From positions 1 to 64,000 of the forward strand of contig CAWUHX010000328.1 of assembly GCA_963922205.1 (NCBI GenBank): a stretch of 64,000 nucleotides of DNA, written 5' to 3'. The first letter of the stretch is position 1, and each line of letters opens with the position of its first letter. Both the position numbers and the translations under genes were made by a program. Positions 24,601 through 35,579 of the stretch are shown here, in pieces. The notes beneath the pieces are model-generated. The model was not told the DNA's origin. It was given only the letters and a program-made list of their open reading frames with translations, and did not search any database. Source of the DNA: Romanomermis culicivorax (lineage: Eukaryota > Nematoda > Enoplea > Mermithida > Mermithidae).

Positions 24601-26700
24601 GGCATTTTAAAACTTTTTCTGTTTTTTTTTTTATTTCACACGTTTTGCATTATTTTATGCCTTTTGCATTTTTTGCATTATTTTGCTTTTTTGGGTTTTT
24701 TTTGCATTTTTTCAAATTTATCTGTATTTTTTTTGATTTTACGTGTTTTTTCATATTTTGCATTATTTTGTGTTTTTTTTGTTTTTTTGCATTTTTTGCT
24801 TTTTGGTGTTTTTTGCATCTTTTTATTTTTTCATGCTTTTTTCATTTTTTGCATTATTTTTTTGGATTATTTTGCATTTTTTGAATTTTTCTTTATCATT
24901 TGTGTTTTACACGTTTTTGCTTTTGTTGCATTATTTTGTGTTTTTACTGTTTTTTTACATTTTTTGTTTTTTGTATTTTTTTTACATTTTTTTGTTTTTT
25001 TTTCGTTTTTTTTCGTTTTTTTACATTTTTTGTTTTTGTTTTTTTTCACATTTTTTGTTTCTTGTGTTTTTTTACATTTTTTTGTTTTTCGTGTTCTTTT
25101 TACATTTTTTTGTGTTTTTTGCATCTTCTCAGTATTTTGTGTTTTTTTGTATTCTCTCCATTATTTTTTATTTTTGCGTTTTCTGGGGTTTTTCGCATTT
25201 TTAAACTTTTTCTGTATTTTTTTTATTTCACACGTTTTTGCATTATTTTGTGTTTTTTAAATTTTTTCTTTTTTTTTGAATCTTTTTGGTATTTTATGTT
25301 TTTTGCTTTTTTTGCATTATTTTGTTTTTTGCATTTTTTGCATTTTTTTTGGAGTATTTTGCATTTTTTGAATTTTTCTTTATCATTTGTTTTTTTTCAC
25401 GTTTTTGCTTTTGTTGCATTATTTTGTGTTTTTTGTATTTTACGTGTTATCTTCTCAGTATTTTATGTTTTTTTTGTATTCTTTCCGTTATTTTTTGTTT
25501 TTGCGTTTTTTGGGGTTTTTCGCATTTTTAAACTTTTTCTGTATTTTTTTTATTTCACACGTTTTTGCATTATTTTTTGTTTTTTGTGTCTTTTTGTGGT
25601 TTTTTGCATTTTTTGCCTTTGTTGCATTATTTTGTGTTTTATAGTTTTTTTCCATTTGTTTTTTTGCATCTTTTTAGTATTTTATGTTTTTTTCATTCTT
25701 TGCATTATTTTGTGTTTTTTTTGTGTGTTTTTGTGTTTATTGCATTTTTTAATTTTTTCTTCATTTTTTTGGATTTCACGTGTTTTTTCATTCTCTGCTT
25801 TTTTCAGTGTTTTTTGCATTTTTAGGTTTTTTTTCTTTTTTTTCATTTTTTTGTATTTTACATGTTTTTACATTCTATGCATTATTTTGCGCTTTTGCGT
25901 GGTTTTTTGTGTTTTTTGCATTAAAAATTTTTTTTTGCATTTTTCAATTTATGTGTTTTTGCGTTCTCTGCGTTATTTTGTGTTTTTCGCATTAAACTGT
26001 AATTTTTTCATTTTTCTTTTTTGAATTTTTTATATTTTGCGTTTTTAAAATTTTTTACATTTTATGTTTTTTTCTGTGCTTTTTTGCCTTTTTTTATTTC
26101 TTTTGTTTTTACATGTTTTTGCATTCTTTGCACTATTTTATGTTTTTTACATTCTTGTTTGTTTTTGCATTTCTTGTATTTTTCTAATTTTTTGTCGTTT
26201 TTCTGCATTTTTGGCGTTTTTATGAGTTCTTTTTATCTTTTTTTGCATTATACTGTAATTTTTTCATTTTTCTTTTTTGAATTTTTGATATTTTGCGTTT
26301 TTTACATTTTCTGGGTTTTTTATTGTGCTCTTTTGTTTCTTTCTATCTTTTTCAGCATTTTTTGCTTTTTTGGATTTTATAATTTTTTGCGTTTTTTGTT
26401 TTTTTATTCAATTTTTGTCATATTTTACGTGTTTTTGCTTTATTTGGATTTTTTTGTGTTTTTTAACTTTATTTTGTTTTTTGGCATTTTTTGCATTTTT
26501 ATGCTTTTTCATGTTTTTTACTTCTTTTGTTTTTTGATAATTTCAGGGTTTTACAAAATAAAAAATGTAAAAACCTTACAATTTTGTTTTTTTTGTGTTT
26601 TTAAAAGAAGTTTCAAGATTTTATATATTTTTATTTTTTCTTGTGGACCAATTTTATTTTGTTTTTTGTTTGTAATTTATAGCATTTTTTCAGGTATGGT
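21685..26700 (+). repeat. T-rich tandem array (TTTTTTGTGTTTTTTTACA family)
   Basis: About 5 kb that is over 70 % T. From 21.7 to 22.75 kb it is a 27-29 bp unit TTTTTTACATTTTTTTGTTTTTTGTG. From 22.75 to 25.6 kb longer units of several hundred bp carry landmarks such as TTCACACGTTTTTGCATTATTTTG and TGCATCTTCTCAGTATTTTATG, recurring about five times. From 25.6 to 26.7 kb it is diverged. Open frames of up to 608 residues contain almost only F, L, C, V, I, Y and S and overlap in several frames, so I call no gene. Confidence 0.93.
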
Positions 26701-26975
26701 TTTTTTTTGAAAATTTTTTCATATATTTCACAAAAATTTATTATTTTTCTCAGAATTTCCCAATATTTTAAAAATCTTTGCTGGACCTTTATTTTAATTT
26801 AATGATTTTCAATAATTTTGAATTCATAATTAATAATTTTATTATTAATAATTTTATTATTAATAAATTTAATTAATAATTTTAATTAATTTTATTTTGA
26901 TTAATTTTATTTTGATTAATTTTATTTTGATTAATATATAAATTAATTTAAATTAAATTAATAATTTTAAAAAAC
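26701..26975. other. AT-rich flank downstream of the cystatin gene
   Basis: Contains TTAATAATTTTATTA and GATTAATTTTATTTT short repeats and no gene. As the 3' flank of the minus-strand cystatin it offers several AATAAA-like hexamers; none can be chosen with confidence. Confidence 0.5.
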
Positions 26976-26978
26976 TTT

Positions 26979-29653
26979 TCAATGACGTCTATCTTTTTCG
27001 GCCGATGATGAATCTTCGGCCAATTCGTTGATCGGAATTTCGACGCAAATATGTTTCGAGACATCAGCGGCCGCATTTTCCCCTGCGTTCAACGGTTTGA
27101 ACATTTTGAAGTAACATTGACCAAATTGGCTCACCAGTTGTCGACGGAATGGCTGTCGAAGCAAAGAAAAAATTGCCAGTGTTGTCACGTTACAAGTTAC
27201 AGTACACCTTTTGGGAGTTACAGGATTTTAGGAATTTCTTAAACTACAGTATCTAATGAAGAGATAATGTACAGTGTTTTTGCTCTTGCACCCGAACCAA
27301 TCCTCATAAATTTAGTATTTTTGGATTTGTCTCATCGAGTTCTATCGAATGGACTGTATTTCAACTGTATACGTTCATTTTTGACTGAGTTATGACAAGT
27401 TGAAAATTTACAGCATCAATTACAGTAATAACTTACATAATTTATAGCTTCTTGCTCCTGCACCCGATTCAATCCTCAGAAAATTGGTATCATTGGATTT
27501 GTCTCATTAAGATCTATCTAATGGACTGTATTTCAATCGTATATCTTCATTTTTGACTGAGTTATAACAAGTTGAAAATTTATAGAATCAATTACAGTGA
27601 CCAACTTACATAATTTATAGCTTCTTGCTCCTGCACCCGATCCAATCCTCACAAATTTTATACTTTTGGATTTGTCTCATCAAGTTCTACCCAATGGACT
27701 GTATTTCAATCGTATATCTTCATTTTTGACTGAGTTACGACAATTTGAAAATTTACAGTATCAATTACAGTGACCAACTTACATAATTCATAATATTTTG
27801 GTCCTGCACCCGAACCAATCCTCACAAATTTAGTATTTTTGGATTTGTCTCATCAAGTTCTATCGAATGGACTGTATTTCAAATGTATACATTCATTTTT
27901 GACTGAGTTATGACAAGTTGAAAATTTACAGTATCAATTACAGTAACCAACTTAGATAATTTATAGATTCTTGCTCCTGCACCCAAACAAATATTCAAAA
28001 AATTGGTATCATTGAATTTGTCTGATTAAGTTGTATCAAATAGACTGTATTTCAACTACATTAATTCATTTTTGATCGAGTTATCACAATTCAAAAATTT
28101 ATAGTATCAATTACAGTAACCAACTTACATAATTTTTGGGTTTTTGTTTTCTGCAGCTGACTTAATCCTCAAAAAGTTGGTATTATTGGATTTGTCTCAT
28201 CAAGCTCTATCTAATGAACTGTATTTCAACTGTATAGGTTCATTTTTGATCGAGTTATCTCAATTTAAAATTTACAGTATTAATTACAGTAACCAACCTA
28301 AATAATTTATTTTTTTTCCTCCTGCACCAGTTTTAATCCTGAGAAACTTGATATCATTGGATTCCTCTAATTAAATTCTATCCAATGGAGTGTATTTAAA
28401 TTGTAGATGTTCATTTTTGATTGAGTAACCACAATTTAAAAATCTACAGTATCATTTACAGTAGTCAACTTACATAATTTTAATTTTTTTTCTCCTGCAC
28501 CCGGCCCAATCCTCAGAAAATTGGCATTGTTGGACTCATCTCATCATGTTCTATCTAATGGACTGTATTTCAACTGTATAGGTTCTTTTTTTATTGGATT
28601 ATCACAATTCAAAAATTTACAGTATCAATTACAGTAACCAACATAAATAAATTATGGCTTTTTACTCCTGCACCCAACTCAATCCTCAGAAATTTGATAC
28701 TATTGGATTTGTCCCATCAAATTCTATCCAATGAACTGTATATACACTGTACTGGTTCATTTTTGATTGAGTTATCACAATTTAAAAATTTACAGTATCA
28801 ATTACAGTAATCAATTTACATAATTTATAGTTTTTACCTCCTGCACTCAAACTAATGTCAACAAAAGTAGTATCATTGAATTTGTCACATAGAGTTCTGT
28901 TTAATGAACCACTTTCCAATTGTATATCTCCATTTTTGATCAAGTTATCACGTTTTGAAAACTTACGGTATCAATTACAGTAATCAACTCGTATATTTTA
29001 TAGAATTCTGATCCTGCACCCGAATGAATGGTAAGATAATTGGTATCATTGCATTGGGTTCATCGAGTTCTTTCTAGGGGAGTTTGTTTCAACTCTATAT
29101 CTTCATTTTTGATTGAGTTATCTTATTTTAGAAAATTTACAGTAACCTTTGTTGAGTCAAAAATACAAAAGTACAGTTTTTGGCTGCTGTACCAAACATA
29201 ATACTAATAAATTTGGTGTCATTCGACTCGTCTCATTGAGTTCTATGCAATGAAGTATGTTTCAAGCTTATACCTACATTTTTCATTGAGTTATCGCCCT
29301 TCAAAATTTTACAGTATCACCTACAGTAACCAACTTACATATCTTTGTTTGGCCAAAAACACAACTTTATAGTTAGTTCCATCAACGACTTGTTCTATAG
29401 CTTGCTCGGCTTTCACGAAATTGGTGTAGGCGGCACCCGGCGGATTGGTCTTTTGTAGCTCGTACAAGCTCATTCGGACCAGGTGTTCGACATCATCCTT
29501 TTCACGCTGGTCCTGCAAGTCCACCTGGCGCCAGCCTCCGGGCATGGACGACACTTGTTTGCTCAGGTCGGGAATGAGGCCCGGTTGGTTGGGCACGAAA
29601 TGCAAGCCCGAAGCGACAACCAACAGTGCGGGAATCAAGTAGAAAAAGCGCAT
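26979..29653 (-). CDS. Secreted cystatin-type cysteine protease inhibitor
   Basis: Exon 1 runs from the ATG at 29653 down to 29339 and exon 2 from 27152 to the stop at 26979. The intron is phase 0, with donor TAT|GTAAGT and acceptor CTTTGCTTCGACAG on the minus strand. The 162-residue product starts with a signal peptide (about residues 1-16). It has the three cystatin landmarks in order: a glycine pair before the first strand (PGG at 38-40), the first-hairpin loop QVVDG at 88-92 (family Q-x-V-x-G), and a C-terminal second-hairpin region CYFKMFKP in exon 2, where the usual Pro-Trp is not kept. Two cysteines (GQC and HIC) could form one disulfide. Cystatins block papain-like proteases (cathepsins L/S/B); secreted nematode cystatins can act in digestion, moulting or host interaction. 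Exon 1 is certain in kind; the exact exon 2 start is inferred from frame. A TATA box and paired GATA sites lie upstream. Confidence 0.82.
27265..29335 (-). repeat. About 172-bp intronic satellite carrying repeated splice-donor copies
   Basis: Roughly 12 diverged units, period about 170-175 bp. In plus-strand terms each has CTCCTGCACCCGA, AATCCTCA, GGATTTGTCTCATCAAG, TGGACTGTATTTCAA, TTCATTTTTGA, GAGTTAT and ACAGTATCAATTACAGTAACC, then AACTTACATAATTTATAG. The last block is the reverse complement of the cystatin exon 1 donor region (TTATGTAAGTTGGTTACTGT). Homologous positions lie near 27437, 27606, 27778, 27953, 28126, 28298, 28470, 28641, 28815, 28987 and the true junction at 29338. Confidence 0.85.
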
Positions 29654-29702
29654 GGTCAAAGTTAGGAATGAATGGAAAATGCCCTGGCAGCAAAGTTTTG
29701 AG

Positions 29703-29795
29703 CTTATAAAGCAAAAGCAGAGTGTATTTTCGACAACGTTTGGCAAGTTCGTAAGACAAAAAAGTTTGCTTGACAGATTTTATTTTATCTTATCT
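29703..29795 (-). promoter_or_regulatory. Cystatin promoter: TATA box and paired GATA sites
   Basis: On the minus strand TTTATAAG (plus 29703-29710) lies about 50 bp before the cystatin ATG. Overlapping AGATAAGATAA (plus 29785-29795) lies about 80 bp further upstream. The geometry fits a TATA promoter with an upstream GATA-factor site. Confidence 0.6.
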
Positions 29796-29810
29796 TTGTG
29801 AAAGATTTGA

Positions 29811-30169
29811 CAAGCAGGGTCAAAAAAAAAAAATTGCATCAGATGTGAAACAACTTTCGCTAAAAAGTATGCGACAAAAGATTACATACTTGGAATATAC
29901 ATTAACTTTGGCTTATTTTTTAAAATTTTACACTTGTTTACTTTTTGTGTAAACAATCAATTTGCATATTTTACATTTTGAGATGAAAATTTTGCATTTG
30001 GTGTTGAAATTACATGGAAAATCAACTTTTTTGCACTTGTCATTTTTGAGTGTAATCCACAAGTTGCATCCAAGCGATGCACTTGATAACGATTCAAAAC
30101 TTTTTATACTGTAGCTTCATTAATTGTACTTTTAAAGTTCATGGAAAAAAGTCGTTCATGTTTACAATT
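29811..30169. other. Intergenic AT-rich DNA
   Basis: No gene or strong repeat is seen. It contains a TTTTGTGTAAAC/TTTACATTTTGA stretch resembling the repeat at the start of the window. Confidence 0.4.
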
Positions 30170-31010
30170 GGCTCCGCCTTTAGTTGACTCCTCCTTCCCA
30201 TACACTGCCTGGATCGGCTCCACCTCAGCTCCTCACTTGAGTGAGCCTTAATCATCCCTGCCAACATTGGCTCAACATATATTCACTCCACCCACATTGG
30301 CTCCAGGAACATTTTGTCTTTAGGCATTAGCTCCACCCACATTGACTCCACCTTCACTATTTCCACCCACATCAACTCCACCTAAATTAGCTCCACCCCC
30401 ATCGGCTCCACCTATATTAGCTCCACAAACATTCACTCCACGGACATTAGCTCCTCCCAAATTTACTTTGCTCACATCAGCTGCACCCATATTGGCTTCA
30501 CCTACATTAGCTCCACCCACATTGGCTCCACCTTCATTAGCTCCACCCACATTGGCTAGCTCTACCCACATTACCCCGCCTACAATATTTCCACCCACAT
30601 TGGCTCCACCTTCATTAGCTCCACTCACATTGGCTCTACCTTCATTAGCTCCACCCATATTTACTCCACCTACATCAGCTCCACCCACATTGGCTCCACC
30701 TCCATTAGCTCCACCCACATTGGCTAGCTCTACCCACATTTACCCCGCCTACAATATTTCCACCCACATTGGCTCCACCTTCATTAGCTCCACTCACATT
30801 GGCTCTACCTTCATTAGCTCCACCCATATTTACTCCACCTACATCAACTCCACCCCCATTGGCTCCACCTATATTAGCTCCACAAACATTCGCTCCACAG
30901 ACATTAGCTCCACCCAAATTTACTTTGCTCGCATCAGCTGCACCCATATTGGCTTCACCTACATTAACTCCACCCACATTTACTCCACCCACATTAGTGT
31001 CTTGTGGTCT
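30170..31010 (-). repeat. 15-bp minisatellite, inverted relative to the 5.5-kb array
   Basis: Around 50 copies of CATTAGCTCCACCCA (plus strand), the reverse complement of the GGTGGAGCTAATG family at 5480 and 7750. An internal block of about 180 bp beginning ACATTGGCTAGCTCTACCCAC is duplicated (30550 and 30720), with a 1-bp difference (ACATTACC versus ACATTTACC). On the minus strand the units read as A-N-V-G-G-like pentapeptides in frames of 139 and 103 residues. The two are put out of frame by that 1-bp indel, and I see no start, splice or flanking support for a gene. Confidence 0.9.
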
Positions 31011-32250
31011 GACCAAGGAGTGTTTTGTGTCCTGATCAAGGAGTGCCTTATGGCCTGACCAAGGGTTTTTTTGTGGTCAAACCAATGAGTGTTTTGTGCT
31101 GCGACCAAGGAGTGTTTTTTGCTCTGACCAAGCACTGCTTTGTGGTCTAACCTAGGAATGTTTTCTTTTCTGACCAAGCAGTGTTTTGTTGTTCGATCAA
31201 GGAGTTAATGGGCGTCGGGGTCAATTTCATGGAATTTACTGATCAACCTCACGCCTGGGATCCACAAAGGGTTAGAGTCAATCCAAGGAATGCTTAGCAG
31301 TCGATTCAATGTGAGGGAATTGGAGTTGGAAAAAGCTAAGGGTCAACCAAAGGACTTGGTGGTAGTCAATTTAATTCTCTAATATTATATTCCAAAAATT
31401 AAGTTTTGTGGTCTGACCAAGGAGTGTCTTGTGGCCTGATCAAGGAGTGTTTTGTAGTCAGACCGAGGATGTTTTTTTGATCTGACAAAGGAAAGTTTTG
31501 TGACCAGACCAAGGAGTGTTTTGTGCTGTGACTAGGGGTTCTGTGGTGTGACCCAGGTGTCTTTTGGTGTCTCACCAAGCAGGGTTATGTGGTTCGACCA
31601 AAGAGTGTTTTGTGGTCTGACCAAGGACTGTTCTGTGGTTTGAACAAGAAATGTTTTGTGGTCTGACAAACGAAAGGTTTCAGGGTCTGACCAAGGAGTG
31701 TTTTGTGATCTGACCATCGACTTTCTTGTGTTGGGGCCAACCAAAGGAGTTCGTGGTAGAAAATACAATTCTGTATTATTAGGGTCAAGTCTCGAGAAGC
31801 CGTGACTTGGGGTCAAAAGGTTCCATGATCCACTTCATGGTGATTTGTCGGACATTTCAAAGTTTAGGACCTGACCATAAAGTGTGGAGGCAACTAGGAG
31901 CCCATCTAAGGAGTATTTTCAGCATCCCTTCATAGTTGCCACACAATGCCCTGCTGAAAAACAGGCTGATAATTGCCAGGGTCTGACCACGGAGTTACCA
32001 TTAGATATTGTAGCTCGAGCCATTCTACGTTTCTTTCAGGGTCTGACCATGGAGTGGCATGTAGGTACCAATTCAGTTTTGGGTGTGATGTGCTCCATTG
32101 AAGTGTGAGGTGAACTCTATGAGTAGATGGTGAACTCCAGGGTCAACTCAAGGAATAGCATCTTAGTATGGAGTATGCAGAAGTTGGAGTCAGTTCAAGG
32201 ACTTGCAGCAAAGTTCAACCTGTGACTGATAAATAACCCATGGATTCATC
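31000..32250 (+). repeat. TGGTCTGACCAAGGAGTGTTTTG minisatellite
   Basis: About 24-bp units, best kept at 31000-31200 and 31400-31740, then diverging with forms such as AGGGTCAACTCAAGGAAT and GGGTCTGACCATGGAGT up to about 32170. The core AACC(A)AAGGAGT is the reverse complement of the 62-bp repeat family at 44230-44830. No gene is seen. Confidence 0.85.
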
Positions 32251-32289
32251 AAGAACAAGCTGTAATATTGTAAAGACAAGAATTGTAGA

Positions 32290-32520
32290 ATCTTACAGTA
32301 TGATCACATGATATGATGTGCAGGTATATTTCATGTACTGCATTTTCCTGGAAAGTTCCAGAAACTTTGGCAATATTTGTTCATGTACATTCTACAATGT
32401 TCTAGAATATTCCGTGATGGTATATAAGCCGTGCATGGTCATTCATTTCTTTATTTTGATATTCAGTAAATTATGAGTGTATTTTGTGTTAGTTAGCCTT
32501 ATTAAACTTAGCTATTGCGA
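32290..32520 (+). promoter_or_regulatory. Heat-shock-element/TATA cassette, copy 2
   Basis: Aligns with copy 1: TTACAGTATGATC, then HSE 1 GAAagTTCcaGAA at 32351-32363, HSE 2 TTCtaGAAtaTTC at 32400-32412 and TATATAAG at 32421-32428. The downstream stretch GTGTTAGTTAGCCTTATTAA also matches copy 1. It runs directly into the TATATGTAT microsatellite. Paralog B begins about 750 bp further on, but its own start-proximal elements look separate. Confidence 0.7.
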
Positions 32521-32529
32521 AGGATAGTA

Positions 32530-33020
32530 TTACAGCATTATAGCTGTATTATATGTGTTATACATATTATAGGTATTATATGTGCTATATGTATTATATC
32601 CATTATATCTTTTACATGTGTTGTATGTATTATATGTATTACATGTATTTTGTGTATTATATGTGTTATGTCTATTATACGTATTATACGTGCTATATGT
32701 ATTATATGTATTACATGTGTTTTATGTATTATATGTATTTTGTGTATTATATGTATTATACGTGCTATAAGTATTATATGTAATATATGTATTATATGTA
32801 TTACATGTGTTATATGTATTATGTGTATTATATGTATTATATGCATTATATGTATTATAGGTATTATACATATTGTATGTATTATACATGCTATATGTAC
32901 TACATGTGTTATATGTATTATATGTATTATGTGTATTATATGTATTATATCTATCATATGTAATATATGTATCATATGTATTCTATTTATTATATATATA
33001 TTATATGTATGTATTATTAC
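32530..33020. repeat. 9-bp (TATATGTAT)n microsatellite
   Basis: About 490 bp of TATTATATG/TATTACATG units with scattered variants. Open frames on both strands contain only I, C, H, Y, T, M and V. Like the array before paralog A, this is a 9-bp AT-rich repeat just upstream of a member of the same gene family. Confidence 0.9.
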
Positions 33021-33095
33021 TTCATCCCATTGTCAGTAAATAAAAGTTCGATGGATGCCTAGGCATCCCTGTTGTTTGTTTTCAACATGCTTAGC

Positions 33096-33175
33096 TGGCA
33101 GTTTATACCAAGTTTGAGCAATGATAACAGTGAGCTCTATAGAACAATTTTCTAAATTCCAAAAAACCTTATCAT
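33096..33175 (+). promoter_or_regulatory. Upstream region of paralog B with GATA sites
   Basis: TGATAAC at 33122-33128 and TTATCA at 33169-33174, within 60 bp of the ATG. ATGCTTAGCTGGCAGTTTATAC at about 33088 matches the corresponding block before paralog A. No clear TATA box is seen. Confidence 0.4.
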
Positions 33176-33182
33176 TGCCAAA

Positions 33183-34052
33183 ATGCTCACGCACTTACTT
33201 CTACCAAGTTCCCTAATTTTCGTTTTGCCCAACCTAGAAACATCAACGGGATGCTGCAATACACCGTACCCAAACTCCAAAATTTGGATTTCGGTTTCAC
33301 GGCCAATCGTCAACTATACTTTCTACGATATAATGGGCCAAATGAAGAAAATTTGGGCTTACGAAGTCGACGAAACAGCTACGCTTTTGAAAAATCGTAA
33401 AATTTTCGAAGCCAATACGGCCTCGTTGCTTTGCCCCGCCGGTTACAAAACTGAAAGCCCTTACCATCATGAATTTACGACGTCGTGGCCGTGCAACGTG
33501 TTGTGTCTGCATAAAAGTGGTCAAATTTTCAAACCCGACAAGTGGTACGTCATTTGTCGAGAAAATTCTTGTCAATCGTGTAATTTGGATAGGATGCGAA
33601 ATTCGGTAAGTCGCCTCATATTTTAAACGAGAATTTTTTCCCATAATGACAATGTTGCGAAACTTTTGGTCAAGTGCAAATCACTTCCACTCTGAATATA
33701 GATTTTTTCCATTTAGAAGCGTAGTCCCGAATTCGTCAAACTGGATTCGGCTGCTATTGCAAATGATACTTTCACAGCTCGTCTAAAAGTATTGGAGTCC
33801 GGCATGCGTTACAATGTCAGTTTGGAACCGGGTCATTTCTTGCCCTCAATTTTGAACATCACTATCCAAGTAGATGAAAACAAAGCTATCCTGGAACTAG
33901 CGGACGTGAACCAAACACTTTCCGCCGAATCACCGATTGTACTGAAAGTGACGCCGTGGTTGAAAGGCGACACTTTACGGTGCAAAATTGCGCCCAGTGT
34001 TCAATATATCACGTTGTATCAGAGATATCTACGTCCTGAAAAGTCAAATTAG
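33183..34052 (+). CDS. Secreted cysteine-rich protein, paralog B (unrecognised family)
   Basis: Exon 1 is 33183-33605 and exon 2 is 33717-34052, with a 111-nt phase-0 intron (TCG|GTAAGT ... CCATTTAG). The product is 252 residues with a signal peptide (about residues 1-22). Exon 2 is exactly as long as in paralogs A and D (336 nt). It shares GCCNTPYP, KIWISVS, NYTFYDIMGQMKKIWAYEVD, ESPYHHE, KPDKWYVICR and CQSCNLDRMRN with A, then FVKLDSA and VTPWLKGDTLRC. All eight family cysteines are kept, plus the extra one before LCLH that A also has. It is the closest relative of A in the window. Function is unknown; probably extracellular. Confidence 0.83.
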
Positions 34053-34395
34053 ATGTGCTCGTGGAACTTGTGCTATTGCGTATTTTTACACAATTCATCA
34101 TTTTGTTGATCCATTTCGACACTTCTCACACTGTAGCATGGCTTTTGAGCAAAAAATTATGCTAAGTATATTTCCGACGATTTGTAGAATTATTCTCATG
34201 TTTGTCGTTTTTTGGAAGAGGCGCGCAGGTACAAAGTGGAGTGAGCGACGCGGACCATCGAGAGACGTCTTACTGTAGCATGAATCGGCATGCATGCGTT
34301 GGGTTCGCTCTCTCATATTATTAGTATTATATGTTTCGCTTTGGTGCGCCTCCCCGTGCGCAAAGACACAACAAAAATTTTTCCACAAAAAATTC
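34053..34395 (+). repeat. Dispersed GGACCAT..TTACTGTAGCA element, copy 4, behind paralog B
   Basis: From about 34208 the sequence GCGCAGGTACAAAGTGGAGTGAGCGACGCGGACC, then CTTACTGTAGCATGAATC, GGTTCGCTCTCTCATATTATTAG and GGTGCGCCTCCCCGTGCGCAAAG. It is almost identical to the copy at 35870-36030. The part before 34200 is diverged. The element lies in the 3' flank of paralog B. Confidence 0.7.
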
Positions 34396-35560
34396 TTTTT
34401 TTTCCGAAAAATAATTTCTTGCATTAAAATAAGCTAAAAGTTGTACATTTTTAGAAGTAAAAACATGATTTTTTGAAAAAAAATTGAAATTCTTGAAAAT
34501 TTTGAAAATTTGTAAAATATTTTCAAAATTTTTCTTTTATGGAAAAAAGCTAAAATTTGTGCATTTTTGCTGAAAAGCGAAAAAAATCAAAATTTTTGCA
34601 GTTTCAAGAATTCAAAATTCCAAAATTTTAAACTTTCAAGAATTTGGAATTTCAAGAATAGAGGATTATAAGAATTACGAATTCGATGAATTTTGAATTT
34701 CTGGAATTAAAAATTTCAACAATTCAGAATTCAAAAATTGAGAATTTCAAAAATTAAGAATTCAAAAAATTCAGAATTTAAAAAATTCAGAATTTAAAAA
34801 ATTCAGAATTTAAAAAATTCAGAATTTAAAAAATTCAGAACTTTGAGAATTCAAAATTTGGAGTATTCAAAAGCTGAAAAATTCACGATTACGAAAATTC
34901 AAAATTTCAAGAATTTAGAATTTCAAGAATTCAGATCTTCAGATACTCAGAATTTCAAAAATTCAAAATTTCATGAATTAGGAATTTGATGAATTCAGAA
35001 TTTCGGGAATTTAATATTTCAAGAAGACTTTTAAGAATTCAGGATTTTGAAAATTAAAAATTTCAAGAATTCAGAATTTCAAGAATTCAGAATTTCAAGA
35101 ATTCAGAATTTCAAGAATTCAGAATTTCAAGAATTCAGAATTTCAAGAATTCAAAAGTTCAAGAATTCAAAATTCCAAAATTTTAAAATTTCAAGAATTT
35201 GGAATTTCAAGAGTAGAGGATTTCAAGAACTACAAATTCCATGAATTCTGAATTTCTGGAATTAAAAATTTCAACAATTCAGAATTCAAAAATTCAGAAT
35301 TTCAAAAATTGAGAATTTAAAAAAATAAAAATTTAAAAAATTAAAGAATTTAAAAAATTAAGAATTTAAAAAATTAAGAATTTAAAAAATTCAGAATTTT
35401 GAGAGTTCAAAATTTCAAGAATTCAAAATTTGGAGTATTCAAAACTTGGAAAATTCAGGATTTTAAAAATTAAAAATTGAAATTATAAATTGAAAGCCCT
35501 CAAAAATGATTGAAAGCCCTCGAAAGCAGCTTATACGACTATAGGACCTCACAATTTTGA
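34396..35560. repeat. GAATTCAGAATTTCAA minisatellite and long duplicated block, first copy
   Basis: Built from AGAATTTCAAGAATTC units, about 15-16 bp. The whole block (from TTTTTTCCGAAAAATAATTTC to TTGAAAGCCCTCGAAAGCAGC) reappears at 40228-41870 with an internal duplication. No gene is seen; short frames of repeated E-F-R-I-S are repeat by-products. Confidence 0.85.
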
Positions 35561-35579
35561 TTTTCGCAAATATTCCTAA

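Noticed and set aside
21542..24884. Several 300-608-codon plus-strand frames rich in F, L, C and V
   Set aside because: They are overlapping frames through T-rich repeat with no ATG tied to the upstream promoter, no domain, and composition dictated by poly-T. The apparent signal-peptide-like start after the TATA box begins at TTG, not ATG.
30320..31016. Minus-strand A-N-V-G-G pentapeptide-like frames of 139 and 103 codons as a possible gene
   Set aside because: The two are in different frames because of a 1-bp indel between duplicated blocks, there is no clear start or splice context, and the same minisatellite sits in an intron elsewhere. Kept as a low-priority question only.
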